This document shows positions 37,193-47,164 of a stretch of 64,000 bases of DNA, piece after piece. The stretch spans positions 4,836,001-4,900,000 of the forward strand of contig NZ_JACCBA010000001.1 in NCBI RefSeq assembly GCF_013409365.1, read 5' to 3'. Every line of letters starts with the position of its first letter. Positions within the stretch are counted from its first letter, which is position 1. Origin of the DNA: Actinomadura luteofluorescens. Lineage in GTDB: Bacteria > Actinomycetota > Actinomycetes > Streptosporangiales > Streptosporangiaceae. The notes under the pieces are model-generated. The model ran no database searches and was not told the origin of the DNA. It worked only from the letters and a program-made list of their open reading frames with translations. Both the position numbers and the translations under genes were made by a program.

Positions 37193-38527
37193 ATGGCCCA
37201 GTCCGGCCCGTCCCACGCCCTGCTCGACGCCGTCCGGTCCGGCGCGAGCGGTCCCGAGCTGCAGGAGATCGACCTGCCGACCCGCTTCCGCGCGGCGTTC
37301 ACCCGCAAGGACGAGGTCGGGATCTTCGAGGGCCAGACCGACAAGGACGTGCGCCGCTCCCTGCACGTCGGCGAGGTCGAGATGCCCGAGCTCGCGCCCG
37401 ACGAGTGCGTCGTCGCGGTGATGTCCGCCGCGATCAACTTCAACACCGTCTGGTCGGCGATCTTCGAGCCGGTCCCGACGTTCGCGTTCCTGGAGAAGTT
37501 CGGCCGGCAGGGCTGGTACGGCGCCCGGCACGACCTGCCGTACCACATCCTCGGCTCGGACGGCTCGGGCGTCGTCGTGCGCACCGGCAGCGGCGTGAAG
37601 AGCTGGAAGGTCGGCGACAAGGTCGTGCTGTCCCCGTCCTACGTGGACGAGGAGGACCACGGCTCCTACGACGACGGCATGATGTCGGAGAGCCAGCTCG
37701 CGTGGGGATTCGAGACGAACTTCGGGTCGCTCGGCGAGTACTGCATCGTCAAGGCCAACCAGCTGATCCGCAAGCCCGCCCACCTGACCTGGGAGGAGGC
37801 CGGGTCGAACACGCTCTGCGCCGCGACCGCCTACCGGATGCTCGTCGGGTCCCACGGCGCCCGCATGAAGCAGGGCGACGTGGTGCTGATCTGGGGCGCG
37901 ACCGGCGGGCTCGGCTCGTTCGCCACGCAGCTCGTCAAGAACGGAGGTGGCATCCCGGTCGCCGTGGTCTCCTCCGAGGAGAAGGCGGAGATCGTCCGGT
38001 CGCAGGGCTGCGAGCACATCATCAACCGCAACGACCTGGAACTCGGCGAGCAGGGCCTGCGGCACCCGAAGGCGGGCAGGATGCTGGGCGAGGCGATCCG
38101 CCGGCTCGTCGGCGAGGACCCCGGCATCGTGTTCGAGTACCTCGGCCGCGAGACGTTCGGGGCGTCCGTCTACGTCGCCAAGCGCGGCGGCAAGATCGTC
38201 ACGTGCGGTTCCTCCACCGGGTACCGGCACGAGTACGACAACCGGTTCCTGTGGATGCGGCTGAAGAGCATCATCGGCTCGCACGGCTTCAACTACCACG
38301 AGGCCGTCGAGATCAACCGGCTGATCGGGCTCGGCATGATCCACCCGACGCTGTCGACGGTCTTCCCGCTGGACGAGGCCGGGGACGCGACCCGCGCCGT
38401 CCAGACGAACCAGCACATCGGCAAGGTCGCGGTCCTGTGCGGCGCCACCGGCGAGGGCCAGGGCGTCGACGACCCGGCGCTGCGGGAGCGCATCGGCGAG
38501 GAGAAGCTCAACCTCTACCGCCGCTGA
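37193..38527 (+). CDS. Crotonyl-CoA carboxylase/reductase (CCR)
   Basis: 444 residues from an ATG behind GGAGGACA. It is a medium-chain dehydrogenase-like reductase with FNTVWSAIFEP, the Rossmann loop IWGATGGLGSFATQL and GKVAVLCGATG. The CO2-binding set known from CCR structures is present: Asn84, Phe173-Glu174 (WGFETNFG) and His364 (IGSHGFNY). The enzyme reductively carboxylates enoyl-CoAs to ethyl- or longer alkylmalonyl-CoA extenders. After His364 the sequence is Gly-Phe-Asn-Tyr; the ethylmalonyl enzymes I remember have Phe-Ala-Asn-Tyr, so the acyl pocket may differ. It starts 40 bases after the PKS and is surely cotranscribed. Confidence 0.93.
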   Translation: MAQSGPSHALLDAVRSGASGPELQEIDLPTRFRAAFTRKDEVGIFEGQTDKDVRRSLHVGEVEMPELAPDECVVAVMSAAINFNTVWSAIFEPVPTFAFLEKFGRQGWYGARHDLPYHILGSDGSGVVVRTGSGVKSWKVGDKVVLSPSYVDEEDHGSYDDGMMSESQLAWGFETNFGSLGEYCIVKANQLIRKPAHLTWEEAGSNTLCAATAYRMLVGSHGARMKQGDVVLIWGATGGLGSFATQLVKNGGGIPVAVVSSEEKAEIVRSQGCEHIINRNDLELGEQGLRHPKAGRMLGEAIRRLVGEDPGIVFEYLGRETFGASVYVAKRGGKIVTCGSSTGYRHEYDNRFLWMRLKSIIGSHGFNYHEAVEINRLIGLGMIHPTLSTVFPLDEAGDATRAVQTNQHIGKVAVLCGATGEGQGVDDPALRERIGEEKLNLYRR

Positions 38528-38538
38528 GGCGTGCCTGC

Positions 38539-38568
38539 GGGACGGGCCCGGAGCGCGGGGCCCGTCCC
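38539..38568 (+). terminator. Intrinsic terminator of the PKS-CCR operon
   Basis: The 11-bp stem GGGACGGGCCC pairs with GGGCCCGTCCC around eight bases and is followed by TTTCTTCT. It begins 11 bases after the CCR stop and closes the lipid locus. Confidence 0.88.
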
Positions 38569-38695
38569 TTTCTTCTACGGCTTCTGAAGGCGGGTTGAAA
38601 AACGTTTCGTTGACAGTACGAGACGTGGATGGCGATTCTTTTGGACGGTATCAGCGCGCGCTAGCAGACCGCCCCCCGCTCAAAGGAGTCGCGTG

Positions 38696-39583
38696 ATGCA
38701 GCGTCGAACCCTGCTCGCCTGCGCCGTTCTCGCCGCCTTTACCGCCATTCCCGCCGCGAGCGTTTCCGCGGCGTCGGCTCCCTCCGCTCCCGACCCGTCC
38801 GCCCCTCGAATCGGAAACGTCGAGGGCGCCCGCACATTCGTTCCCGACGCCCGCAACGCCCAGGCCGTGCAGAGGTTTCGCGACCTGCACCGCTCCCGCC
38901 TGAACCGCGAGCAGATCCACCACTTCTGGGGCGTCGAGCCCGCCGCGGGTTCCCACGACGGAATGACGGCCACCCACAGCGTCGACACGAGCTACCGGGT
39001 GTCCAACAGCGCCGACTTCACCTACACGCCCACCATCAAGGCCGCCGGGTCCTGCATGGAGATCACGACCGTCTACTCGCAGGCCGTCGGGAACGAGATC
39101 TGGGCCTGGGACTGGTGCGGCGGCAACGGCCCCGCCAAGGAGGTGAAGATGGACGCGAACTTCCTCCAGACCTACACCAAGAGCGTGAACGGGCACCCCG
39201 CCTACAGCGTCCAGCTCGTCAAGACGAACGCCTCCACCAACGCATGGTCGGCCTACCTCTACAACTACACGACGAATTCCTGGAGCCTCTTCTACAGCAA
39301 GTCGGGCCGGGACACGAGCTCGCTCGCCTACGGCTGGGACATCTTCGAGATCTACGCGACCCGCAACCCGAGCACCGGCAACGCCTACTACTGCGCGGAC
39401 GCGAAGAACGTCGTCTTCGAGAGCAGTTCCATCCAGCTTCGCCGGAACGGCGCCTGGAGCCCGGCGACCCCGTCGGACTCGCCCTGGCAGCCGACCGCCA
39501 CCCCGAACCCCGGCGACTATCTGTGCCCGTCGCTGCGATTCGTCCGCGCCGGCGCGAACGACCACTGGATCGTCGAGCAGTAG
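38696..39583 (+). CDS. Secreted beta-rich hypothetical protein
   Basis: 295 residues from the ATG at 38696 (AAAGGAG seven bases before; a GTG directly upstream is also possible). Signal peptide: MQRRTLLACAVLAAFTAIPAA. The mature part has a motif HRSRLNREQIHHFWGVEP, then many alternating aromatic and polar strands (YSVQLVKTNAS, AYLYNYTTNSWSLFYS, GNAYYCADAKNVVF). It contains four cysteines, likely forming two disulfides. It looks like an extracellular beta-sandwich, perhaps sugar- or wall-binding, but no family is recognised. TTGACA at about 38617 could be its -35 box. Confidence 0.75.
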   Translation: MQRRTLLACAVLAAFTAIPAASVSAASAPSAPDPSAPRIGNVEGARTFVPDARNAQAVQRFRDLHRSRLNREQIHHFWGVEPAAGSHDGMTATHSVDTSYRVSNSADFTYTPTIKAAGSCMEITTVYSQAVGNEIWAWDWCGGNGPAKEVKMDANFLQTYTKSVNGHPAYSVQLVKTNASTNAWSAYLYNYTTNSWSLFYSKSGRDTSSLAYGWDIFEIYATRNPSTGNAYYCADAKNVVFESSSIQLRRNGAWSPATPSDSPWQPTATPNPGDYLCPSLRFVRAGANDHWIVEQ

Positions 39584-39584
39584 C

Positions 39585-40037
39585 TCAGGTGGGCAGCGGC
39601 CGATCGTTCACGACGTGTTTCATCACGAGCGTGGAGTTCAGCCGCTGCACCCCCGGCAACGCCGCGAGGACGTCGTCCTCCAGCTCCTGGTAGGCCTTCA
39701 GGTCCGCGGTGACGATGCGCAGCAGGTAGTCGGGGTCGCCGAACAGGCGCTGGGCCTGCACCACCGCGGGCACCTGCGCGACGGCGGCCTCGAAGCCGAG
39801 CAGCGTGTCGCGGTCCTCCTGCCGCATGGTGACGAAGACCAGCGCCTGGAAGGTCAGGCCGAGCGCGGCGGCGTCCACGATCGCGCGGTATCCGCGGATC
39901 GTGCCGCCGCGCTCCAGCTCCCGCAGCCGCCGGTGGCACGGCGAGACGCTCAACCCGACCCGCGCCGCGAGTTCGGTGACCGTCAACCGCCCGTCCTCCT
40001 GGAGCACGGCAAGGATCTGCCGATCGATGGCGTCCAC
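39585..40037 (-). CDS. Lrp/AsnC family transcriptional regulator
   Basis: 150 residues from a GTG. The N-terminal helix-turn-helix is DGRLTVTELAARVGLSVSPCHRRLRELE; the C-terminal RAM domain has GDPDYLLRIVTADLKAYQ. It is divergent from a LysE-type exporter gene, the classic arrangement in which an Lrp protein senses an amino acid and controls its export. Confidence 0.92.
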   Translation of the reverse strand: MDAIDRQILAVLQEDGRLTVTELAARVGLSVSPCHRRLRELERGGTIRGYRAIVDAAALGLTFQALVFVTMRQEDRDTLLGFEAAVAQVPAVVQAQRLFGDPDYLLRIVTADLKAYQELEDDVLAALPGVQRLNSTLVMKHVVNDRPLPT

Positions 40038-40142
40038 GGAGCAGATTCTTCCACAAAAGGGCTAGAGTGGGCCAAAAGTTAAAACCATTTCCTCTCGTTT
40101 CAATCGTATTCTTCCCGTAATGGCCGACCGGGGAGGAATGCG

Positions 40143-40754
40143 ATGGCAACGGGATCGGTGCTCGCGTTCTGGGCGGTGGCGCTGCTGCTCATCGTCGTCC
40201 CGGGCGCGGACTGGGCCTTCACCATCGGCGCCGGACTGCGCGGCGGTTCCGTCGTACCCGCCGTGGGCGGTCTGGTCACCGGCTACGCCGCGGTGACCGC
40301 GATCGTCGCCGCAGGCGTCGGCGCACTGGTCGCGGGCTCCCCGTCCGTCCTGACAGGCCTCACCACCGTCGGCGGCCTCTACCTCATCTGGCACGGCGCG
40401 ACGACCTTCGCCCGCCCCGCCGCCCTCGACGTCCGGGCCGGGGCCGGCACCGGCTGGGGCACCTTCCTGCGCGGCGTCGGCGTGAGCGGCCTCAACCCCA
40501 AGGGCCTGCTGATCTTCCTGGCCCTCCTGCCCCAGTTCACCGATCCCCGCTACGCCTGGCCCGTCCCCGTGCAACTCGCCGTCCTGGGACTGACCTTCAT
40601 GACCACCTGCGCCGCGTTCTACCTCTGCCTCGGCACCCTGACCCGCACCGTCCTGGACCCCCGCCCCGCGGCCGCCCGCACGGTCACCCGTCTCTCCGGA
40701 GCCGCGATGACCGCCATAGGCGCCTGGCTCCTCCTGGACCACCTCCTACCCTGA
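40143..40754 (+). CDS. LysE family amino-acid exporter
   Basis: 203 residues, six hydrophobic helices. The family motif PGADWAFTIGAGLRGG lies near the N-terminus, and GVSGLNPKGLLIFLALLPQF in the middle. It exports amino acids or related metabolites across the plasma membrane. It is probably controlled by the divergent Lrp gene, with 105 bases between starts. Confidence 0.9.
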   Translation: MATGSVLAFWAVALLLIVVPGADWAFTIGAGLRGGSVVPAVGGLVTGYAAVTAIVAAGVGALVAGSPSVLTGLTTVGGLYLIWHGATTFARPAALDVRAGAGTGWGTFLRGVGVSGLNPKGLLIFLALLPQFTDPRYAWPVPVQLAVLGLTFMTTCAAFYLCLGTLTRTVLDPRPAAARTVTRLSGAAMTAIGAWLLLDHLLP

Positions 40755-40889
40755 CCAGCGCCGCAACCGTCTCCGGCGACCAGGCCGGTGACGCGATCGG
40801 GCTACCGAGATCCGCCAGCCATGGCCCGTAGGGAGGGAATCGCTCCGTTAGCTCTATGTTGCCGAACGATTACTCTTAGCTTGCATGCA

Positions 40890-41602
40890 TGCCCACCAAC
40901 AATCACGAGCTGCCGCTGGAGATGGTCCGCAACAGGCCGCAGCTCGTCCCCGAGATGTTGCGGACCGTCTTCGGACTCGACGTGTCCGGCCAAGCCCGCG
41001 CCACGCTGGCGTCGGAGTCCTACGCCGACACGAATCCGGCCGAACTGCGCTGCGACGCCACCGTCCTGCTCGGCGACCCGAAGTCTCCCGTCATGGGCAT
41101 CGTGGTGGAATCCCAGCTGAGGGTCCTCAAGCAGAAGTCCTACAGCTGGCCCGCCTACCTGGCGTCATTACGTGCCCCCGCCCACGCGGACGGCCCGCAG
41201 TCGGAAGCCGTCCTCCAAGGCCTGTCCGCCGCCATCGGCTCACTCAGCGGTGACACAGGGAAGCTCTACTATGACTACGTACTGTCGCGGTTCTCTGACG
41301 CCGCCCGCAAACTCATGGAGGAAACGGTGAAGCTCGACAACTACGAGTGGCAGTCAGAGTTCGCCATAACCCACCGCGCCGAAGGCCGCGCCGAGGGCCT
41401 TGCCGAGGGAGAAGCGAGGGGGGAGGCCAAGGGGAAGGCCAAGGGGGAGGTCAGGGCCCTCCTGCTGATGCTTGAGGCGCGCGGTCTCGACGTTCCCGCG
41501 GATGTCCGGGCTCGGGTTCAGGGGTGTACTGATCTCGAGCAGATCGAGCGCTGGATCCAGCGCGCCATCAGCGCCGATTCGGCTGAGGATCTCTTCACCT
41601 GA
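40890..41602 (+). CDS. Rpn/PD-(D/E)XK nuclease-like protein
   Basis: 237 residues from MPTNNHELPLEM. A PD-(D/E)XK-like core is suggested by ELRCDATVLLGD and GIVVESQLR (Asp, then Glu-x-Gln). A charged run of Ala-Glu-Gly repeats (EGRAEGLAEGEARGEAKG) follows, as in many Rpn/transposase-associated proteins, and a helical C-terminus ends SADSAEDLFT. Such proteins are thought to promote recombination. The C-terminal part is duplicated just downstream. Confidence 0.65.
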
Positions 41603-41684
41603 AGTCTCGGCCCGCAGATAGGTCTCGTGTGGGCATCCTGCGATCACCTTTGGGTGCCCCGCCTCTGCTGCTGCGTGCGGTCTT

Positions 41685-41912
41685 ATGGAGGACATGGTGA
41701 AGCTCGACAACTACGAGTGGCAGTCAGAGTTCGCCCTCACCCACCGCGCCGAGGGGTTGGTCAACGGACTCCTGCTCTTGCTTAAGGCCCGCGAGCTTGA
41801 TGTTCCCGCGGATGTGCGGGGTCGAGTGGAGGGGTGTACCGACTCCGAGCAGCTCGAGCGCTGGATACGGCGTGCCGTCACCGCCGACTCGGTGGAGGAC
41901 ATCTTTACCTGA
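41685..41912 (+). pseudogene. Truncated tandem copy of the nuclease-like gene's 3' end
   Basis: A 75-residue frame beginning MEDMVKLDNYEWQSEF. It matches the last 100 residues of the upstream gene (METVKLDNYEWQSEF-like start, then ELDVPADVRGRVEGCTDSEQLERWIRR) but lacks most of the Ala-Glu-Gly linker and the whole catalytic half. It is a partial duplication; it may be untranslated debris or a stand-alone C-terminal domain. Confidence 0.7.
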
Positions 41913-41963
41913 CGCCCTGACCAGCAGCGCGGTGGACGATGCGCCTCGGTGCACACAGAAGAA

Positions 41964-42043
41964 CCGGCTCGTGCCCCGAAGGGTACGAGCCGGCCCGTGG
42001 TGCTGTGCCGGTCGTGCCGGTCCGCGCCCGAAGGCGCGGACCG
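41964..42043. terminator. Two consecutive CGAA-loop hairpins between convergent genes
   Basis: Hairpin one: a 13-bp stem starting CCGGCTCGT at 41964-41993 with loop CGAA. Hairpin two: CGGTCCGCGCC pairs with GGCGCGGACCG at 42018-42043, also with loop CGAA. They lie between the truncated copy and the GH15 stop. There are no T-runs, so they may instead be paired RNA-stability elements. Confidence 0.55.
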
Positions 42044-42096
42044 ACACGATCAGCTTTCGCCGCTCCGCGAACTGCACGGTGCGGCCGGTGTGCGGC

Positions 42097-44124
42097 CTAG
42101 ACGAGAACCGCCTCGGCGGTCCGCGCCTCCTCCTGGTCGGCCATGATGGCCTGGTAGAGGAGGACGAACCAGATGACGGCCTGGTAGACATAGGCCTGGT
42201 TGAGGTTGCCCAGGGCCAGCCCGTCGGGCCACTGCTCCTCCGAGGACTGCTCCACGCGGTTGAAGCTCGCGAGGAGCTCGCCCATGCGGGACTCGGCACG
42301 ACGGATCATGCCGAGCTGGAGGAAAACGATCGCCAGCCATCCGGTGATGTTGGTGAAGTTCCCCTCCTCCTCCGTGGAGATGCCGTCGCTGAACTGGTCA
42401 GCGTTGTACCGGCGGTGCCCCTTGCCGACCCGGAGACCCTTGATGGGACGCCGGGCGGTGTGGGGCGTGTCGATGGCGAGCGCCGTGGCGCGCACCAGCT
42501 TCTCGTCGGTGGACTCGAACATGTCCGGCGCCTGCATGAAGGCGAGGAGGATCGACGAGTCCAGAACGGGCATGTCCGGTGCGGCCACGATGACGCCGTG
42601 CTTCACGCAGTTCTTCCGCACCCAGGGCATGACCTCCGCGGCCCGGGCCCTGCACTCCCGGGCCCTGTCCATCATCCCCGCGATCTCGAAGATCTCGGCG
42701 AAACGGATCAGGGCCTGGCCGGCCAGGATCTGCACCGAGGCGTAGATCCGCAGCTTCGCGCCGTTCTCCTGGTTCTCCTGGTTCTCCGCGGGGCGGATCT
42801 CCCAGACGCCGGAGCACGGCTTGAACAGGGCCGCCATGGTCTGCTCGGCCAGGGCCGCCGTGCGCTCCAGGTCGATCTCGCCCTGGAGCGCCATGAGGTA
42901 GTGCACCTCCGCCGCGTACGAGGTCCAGTCGTGCTGCTCCTGGTCGCCCGCGCCGTTGCCGACGCGGTAGATGGAGCCGCGGTAACCGACCCCGGGGATG
43001 ACGACCTCGCCGAGGCTGGCGACGTTGCCGCCGTCGACCTCGTGCATGATCGACAACCGGTGGCGGATGTCGTGCAGCTTCTTGTACCACTGGTACCGCG
43101 CCCGGAGGACCTTCTGGTCCCCCGCGTCGGTCAGGCTGAGAATCGTCAGGACGGCGTCACGCTCCCAGTCCTTCAGGTAGTCCCAGCACCGCACGGCCAG
43201 GCCGTGGCGCGGGTCGTCCTCCGGCAGGCTCCGGGTGGCAGCCGCGTAGAACGACCCACCGTCTCCGTAGCCCAGGATCCGCAGGTTGATCGCGGCGCGG
43301 ACCCCGACCTCGGCGTACTTGCCGGATCGGAACCGCAGGGTCTGGACCCACTTGTGCCAGCCGTCCTCGGTCTCGTCGAAGAGGCGGTTGGCCTCCTCGA
43401 CGTTCCGCGGCGACAGGCAGTCGTGCCCGCCGACCGAGACGAATGCGCTCTCCCCGGTCTTCAGGGCCATGGTGCCCGTGAGGACCCCTCCGCCTTCGCT
43501 CAGGCTGGGTTCGACGTTGGTGGTGAGAAACAGCTTCGTGTTCCCCGCCATCGCCGTGTACTCCCAGTAGCCGCCACCGTGCCGGTTGAGGGTCCACACG
43601 ACGGACTTCTCGCCCATGTGGCCGTAGCGGAGGCGGATGCGGAACGCGGCGGTGACACGTCCACCCTTGCAGGTGAGCTGGCGGAGCAGCTGGTTGCCGT
43701 CGGATCCCGTCGGGGACCCGACCATGACGGTCCTCTCCTCGGCCCGCCCCGTGCGACTCCTCCACCTCGACACCAGGGTGTTCGAGTTGGGCTTGAAGAC
43801 GGGCTCGCCCGGGCGGCTCACGCCGTCCAGACCGAGCCAGAACGTGGTGTCCTCGGGCCCGTCGTACAGGCCGTTGCAGACCGGCACGCCGTGGCCGAAG
43901 GGAACGTTCCACGAGACGATGTCCCCGTAGCGTTCCGTCCGGTCGGTTCGCACGACCGCGATGCGGCCGTGGGCGTTCCCGAGGACGGCGGTGGCGCCGA
44001 TGTCGGGAGAGGTGTACTTCGGGCCGACGATGCCGTTGGCACCGAGGGCGGCTGCGGCGAGGGCGGCGTCATCGGAGACCCGCCACCGCTTCCGCAGTTC
44101 CTTGATGGTGAGCGCGCTACGCAT
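42097..44124 (-). CDS. GH15-family (glucoamylase/trehalase-like) protein
   Basis: 675 residues from an ATG with GAGAGGAGAG before it. An N-terminal beta domain (residues 1-260) precedes an (alpha/alpha)6-type helical domain. GH15 landmarks are CSGVWEIRP (acid Glu region), DGISTEEEGNFTNITGW and SSEEQWPDGLALGNLNQAY (base Glu region). No signal peptide is present, so it is intracellular, like mycobacterial GH15 trehalases. The match is at the level of motifs and layout; the substrate (trehalose, maltose or another glucoside) is open. It is monocistronic. Confidence 0.75.
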   Translation of the reverse strand: MRSALTIKELRKRWRVSDDAALAAAALGANGIVGPKYTSPDIGATAVLGNAHGRIAVVRTDRTERYGDIVSWNVPFGHGVPVCNGLYDGPEDTTFWLGLDGVSRPGEPVFKPNSNTLVSRWRSRTGRAEERTVMVGSPTGSDGNQLLRQLTCKGGRVTAAFRIRLRYGHMGEKSVVWTLNRHGGGYWEYTAMAGNTKLFLTTNVEPSLSEGGGVLTGTMALKTGESAFVSVGGHDCLSPRNVEEANRLFDETEDGWHKWVQTLRFRSGKYAEVGVRAAINLRILGYGDGGSFYAAATRSLPEDDPRHGLAVRCWDYLKDWERDAVLTILSLTDAGDQKVLRARYQWYKKLHDIRHRLSIMHEVDGGNVASLGEVVIPGVGYRGSIYRVGNGAGDQEQHDWTSYAAEVHYLMALQGEIDLERTAALAEQTMAALFKPCSGVWEIRPAENQENQENGAKLRIYASVQILAGQALIRFAEIFEIAGMMDRARECRARAAEVMPWVRKNCVKHGVIVAAPDMPVLDSSILLAFMQAPDMFESTDEKLVRATALAIDTPHTARRPIKGLRVGKGHRRYNADQFSDGISTEEEGNFTNITGWLAIVFLQLGMIRRAESRMGELLASFNRVEQSSEEQWPDGLALGNLNQAYVYQAVIWFVLLYQAIMADQEEARTAEAVLV

Positions 44125-44590
44125 AGCGCTCTCCTCTCTGGGTTGTTGGGTGTGTTGCGCGCGCCACGTGAGGTGGCACACATTCGTGACCGTCCGTGGA
44201 TGTCAGACGGAGGCAACACACCGGACACACGCAGGACTCGCGGGCGTCACCGTCTTGTCTTTCACGCCGACTCGGTCATTGTTGGGAGGGGTGGGGGCTG
44301 GTAGGTTTCCCTGCTTTTCGGCGCGGTGGAGGGCCCGGGCCCGGGACTGTCGCGCGTCGGGTGGACGGCCGCGGCACGGGGAGCCGCCAGGAAGAACGAG
44401 GCCCGCGGCGCCGATCATGTGGGGATGCGCGGTCACTGTCCGGAGTGGCGCGGATCGCGTCGTGTACCGGCGTCGCGGGTGTGAGGACGTCAGTTGGCCG
44501 CATCCGGCCAACCCGAAGGATTCGGGCTCGAGGCCTCTGCCGGGGGCGGTACGGGCGCGCGCGACGCGCGCGAGCCTCCGGCGCGGGCGG
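44125..44590. other. 466-bp intergenic region
   Basis: No convincing gene. It holds the GH15 promoter side and, near 44550-44570, a GCGCGCG/CGCGCGC palindrome that could end transcription of the permease gene. GGGCCCGGGCCCGGG occurs at about 44333-44347. Confidence 0.5.
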
Positions 44591-45604
<1,014 letters not shown>

Positions 45605-45886
45605 GTGTCTCGGTCCCGTCCGGCCCGGTGCGCTCGCGCCGGGCCTGATCCCAGCGTGCGCGCCCTGGTGATCAGGCCGGTCTCGGTGAAGTCACGGAAC
45701 CGCTTCCCCCGGTGGCGAAGAGTGTGAATTTTTCTCATGTCACCGGCCGAACCTGGTCGTTCGCCGACCTAGACTTTGCGCCTCGGGCACGTCGCGGGTC
45801 ATGATTTGCCCCACACAGGTCCCATAAGTAAGTAATTACCCCGTGTGTACGGCGCGCAACGCAGGGGGACGGAGCTGGGAGGTTCT

Positions 45887-47164
45887 GTGGCGAACGACGG
45901 TTCGACCACCAGCGGGCGCCCGTGGGCGGATCTGCCGAGGGAACTGGCGGATCACATGCGACCCCACCTCGACGAGGTGGCGGACGACATGATCCAGGAG
46001 ATTCAGACGCGCGTCAGGGAGTACGACCGGCCCGGGGACGGCTCCTACTCGGGGACCCTCCGCCTCGCCGTCGAGCGCGTGCTCCACTTCTTCGTCGAGC
46101 GGGTGGCCGATCCCGGCCATGATCCCGCTCCGGTGACCGACTTCTTCCGGGCCATCGGCCGCGGCGAGGCGGGCGAGGGACGCAGCCTCGACGCGATGCA
46201 GACGGCGATGCGGGTCGGCGGCATGGTGGCGTGGCGCCGGATGACCGAGGGCGCCGAGGCCCTGCAGGTGCCGCCCCGCACGCTCGGCGCCGTCGGCGAG
46301 GTCCTGATGCAGTTCCAGGACGAGCTGGCGCACGCGGCCGCCGAGGGGTTCTCGCAGGCCAAGGCGGCCGTCGCGGGCGAGATGCAGCGCCGCCGCAAGC
46401 GCCTGCTCGACCTGCTGTTCGCCGATCCGCCGGCCGCGCAGGAGGCGATCGCCGACCTGGCCGCCGCCGCGCACTGGCCCGTCCCGCGGACGGTCGCGGC
46501 GGTCGCGCTCGGCCGGCACCACGCCGACACCCGCCAGCCCGCGTTCCCGCCGGACGTGCTGGCCGACCTCACCCGCCGCACCCCCAGCCTGATCATCCCC
46601 GACCCGGACGGCCCCGGCCGCGCCAAGCTCGTGGACCGCGCCCTGTCCGGCACGCTCGCCGTCGTCGGCCCGACGGTCCCGCTGATGGAGGCGGCGCGCT
46701 CGATCCAGTGGGCGCGCAAGACGCTCTGCCTGGTCCAGCGCGGGGTGATCGAGGCCGACAGCGGCGTGATCCGCAGCGTGGAGCACATGTCCACGCTGAT
46801 CCTGTTCCAGGACGAGGGGCTCATCACCTCGCTGGCCGACCTGCGGCTCGCGCCGCTGGCGCACCTGCGGGCCAGCCAGCAGGACCGGCTCGCCGAGACC
46901 CTGCTGGCGTGGTTGCAGTCGGGGCGCAACGCCAACGAGGTCGCGATGCGGCTGCACGTCCACCCGCAGACCGTCCGGTACCGGCTGCGGCAGCTGGAGG
47001 AGCTGTTCGGCGACCAGCTCCTGGACCCGGACCTGCGCTTCGACCTGGAGATCGTGCTGCGCGCCCGGGCGCTGCTGGCCGACAACGCGGGGGAGCGGAT
47101 CATGCCGCCGGCCCGCGCGGCGGTCGGCGAGTCCGGGGAGGTCGTCAGCCTGCGGCGGGGCTGA
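45887..47164 (+). CDS. PucR-type transcriptional regulator
   Basis: 425 residues from the GTG at 45887 with GGGAGG seven bases before it. The C-terminal DNA-binding domain is the PucR helix-turn-helix (LLAWLQSGRNANEVAMRLHVHPQTVRYRLRQL). The N-terminal 300 residues hold a helical sensor-like region (RVGGMVAWRRMTEG) and a GGDEF-like degenerate domain seen in this family. These regulators often control purine, amine or stress genes. Its target is not evident. Confidence 0.87.
   Translation: MANDGSTTSGRPWADLPRELADHMRPHLDEVADDMIQEIQTRVREYDRPGDGSYSGTLRLAVERVLHFFVERVADPGHDPAPVTDFFRAIGRGEAGEGRSLDAMQTAMRVGGMVAWRRMTEGAEALQVPPRTLGAVGEVLMQFQDELAHAAAEGFSQAKAAVAGEMQRRRKRLLDLLFADPPAAQEAIADLAAAAHWPVPRTVAAVALGRHHADTRQPAFPPDVLADLTRRTPSLIIPDPDGPGRAKLVDRALSGTLAVVGPTVPLMEAARSIQWARKTLCLVQRGVIEADSGVIRSVEHMSTLILFQDEGLITSLADLRLAPLAHLRASQQDRLAETLLAWLQSGRNANEVAMRLHVHPQTVRYRLRQLEELFGDQLLDPDLRFDLEIVLRARALLADNAGERIMPPARAAVGESGEVVSLRRG

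Noticed and set aside
34819..37620. Second long antisense frame opposite the PKS 3' half
   Set aside because: Same reason: a GC-bias shadow of real coding sequence, with no domain content.
20391..38527. Claim that the organism makes true mycolic acids
   Set aside because: No AccD4-type carboxylase, CmrA, antigen-85 esterase or FAS-II genes are in the window; only a mycolate-like core chemistry can be inferred.
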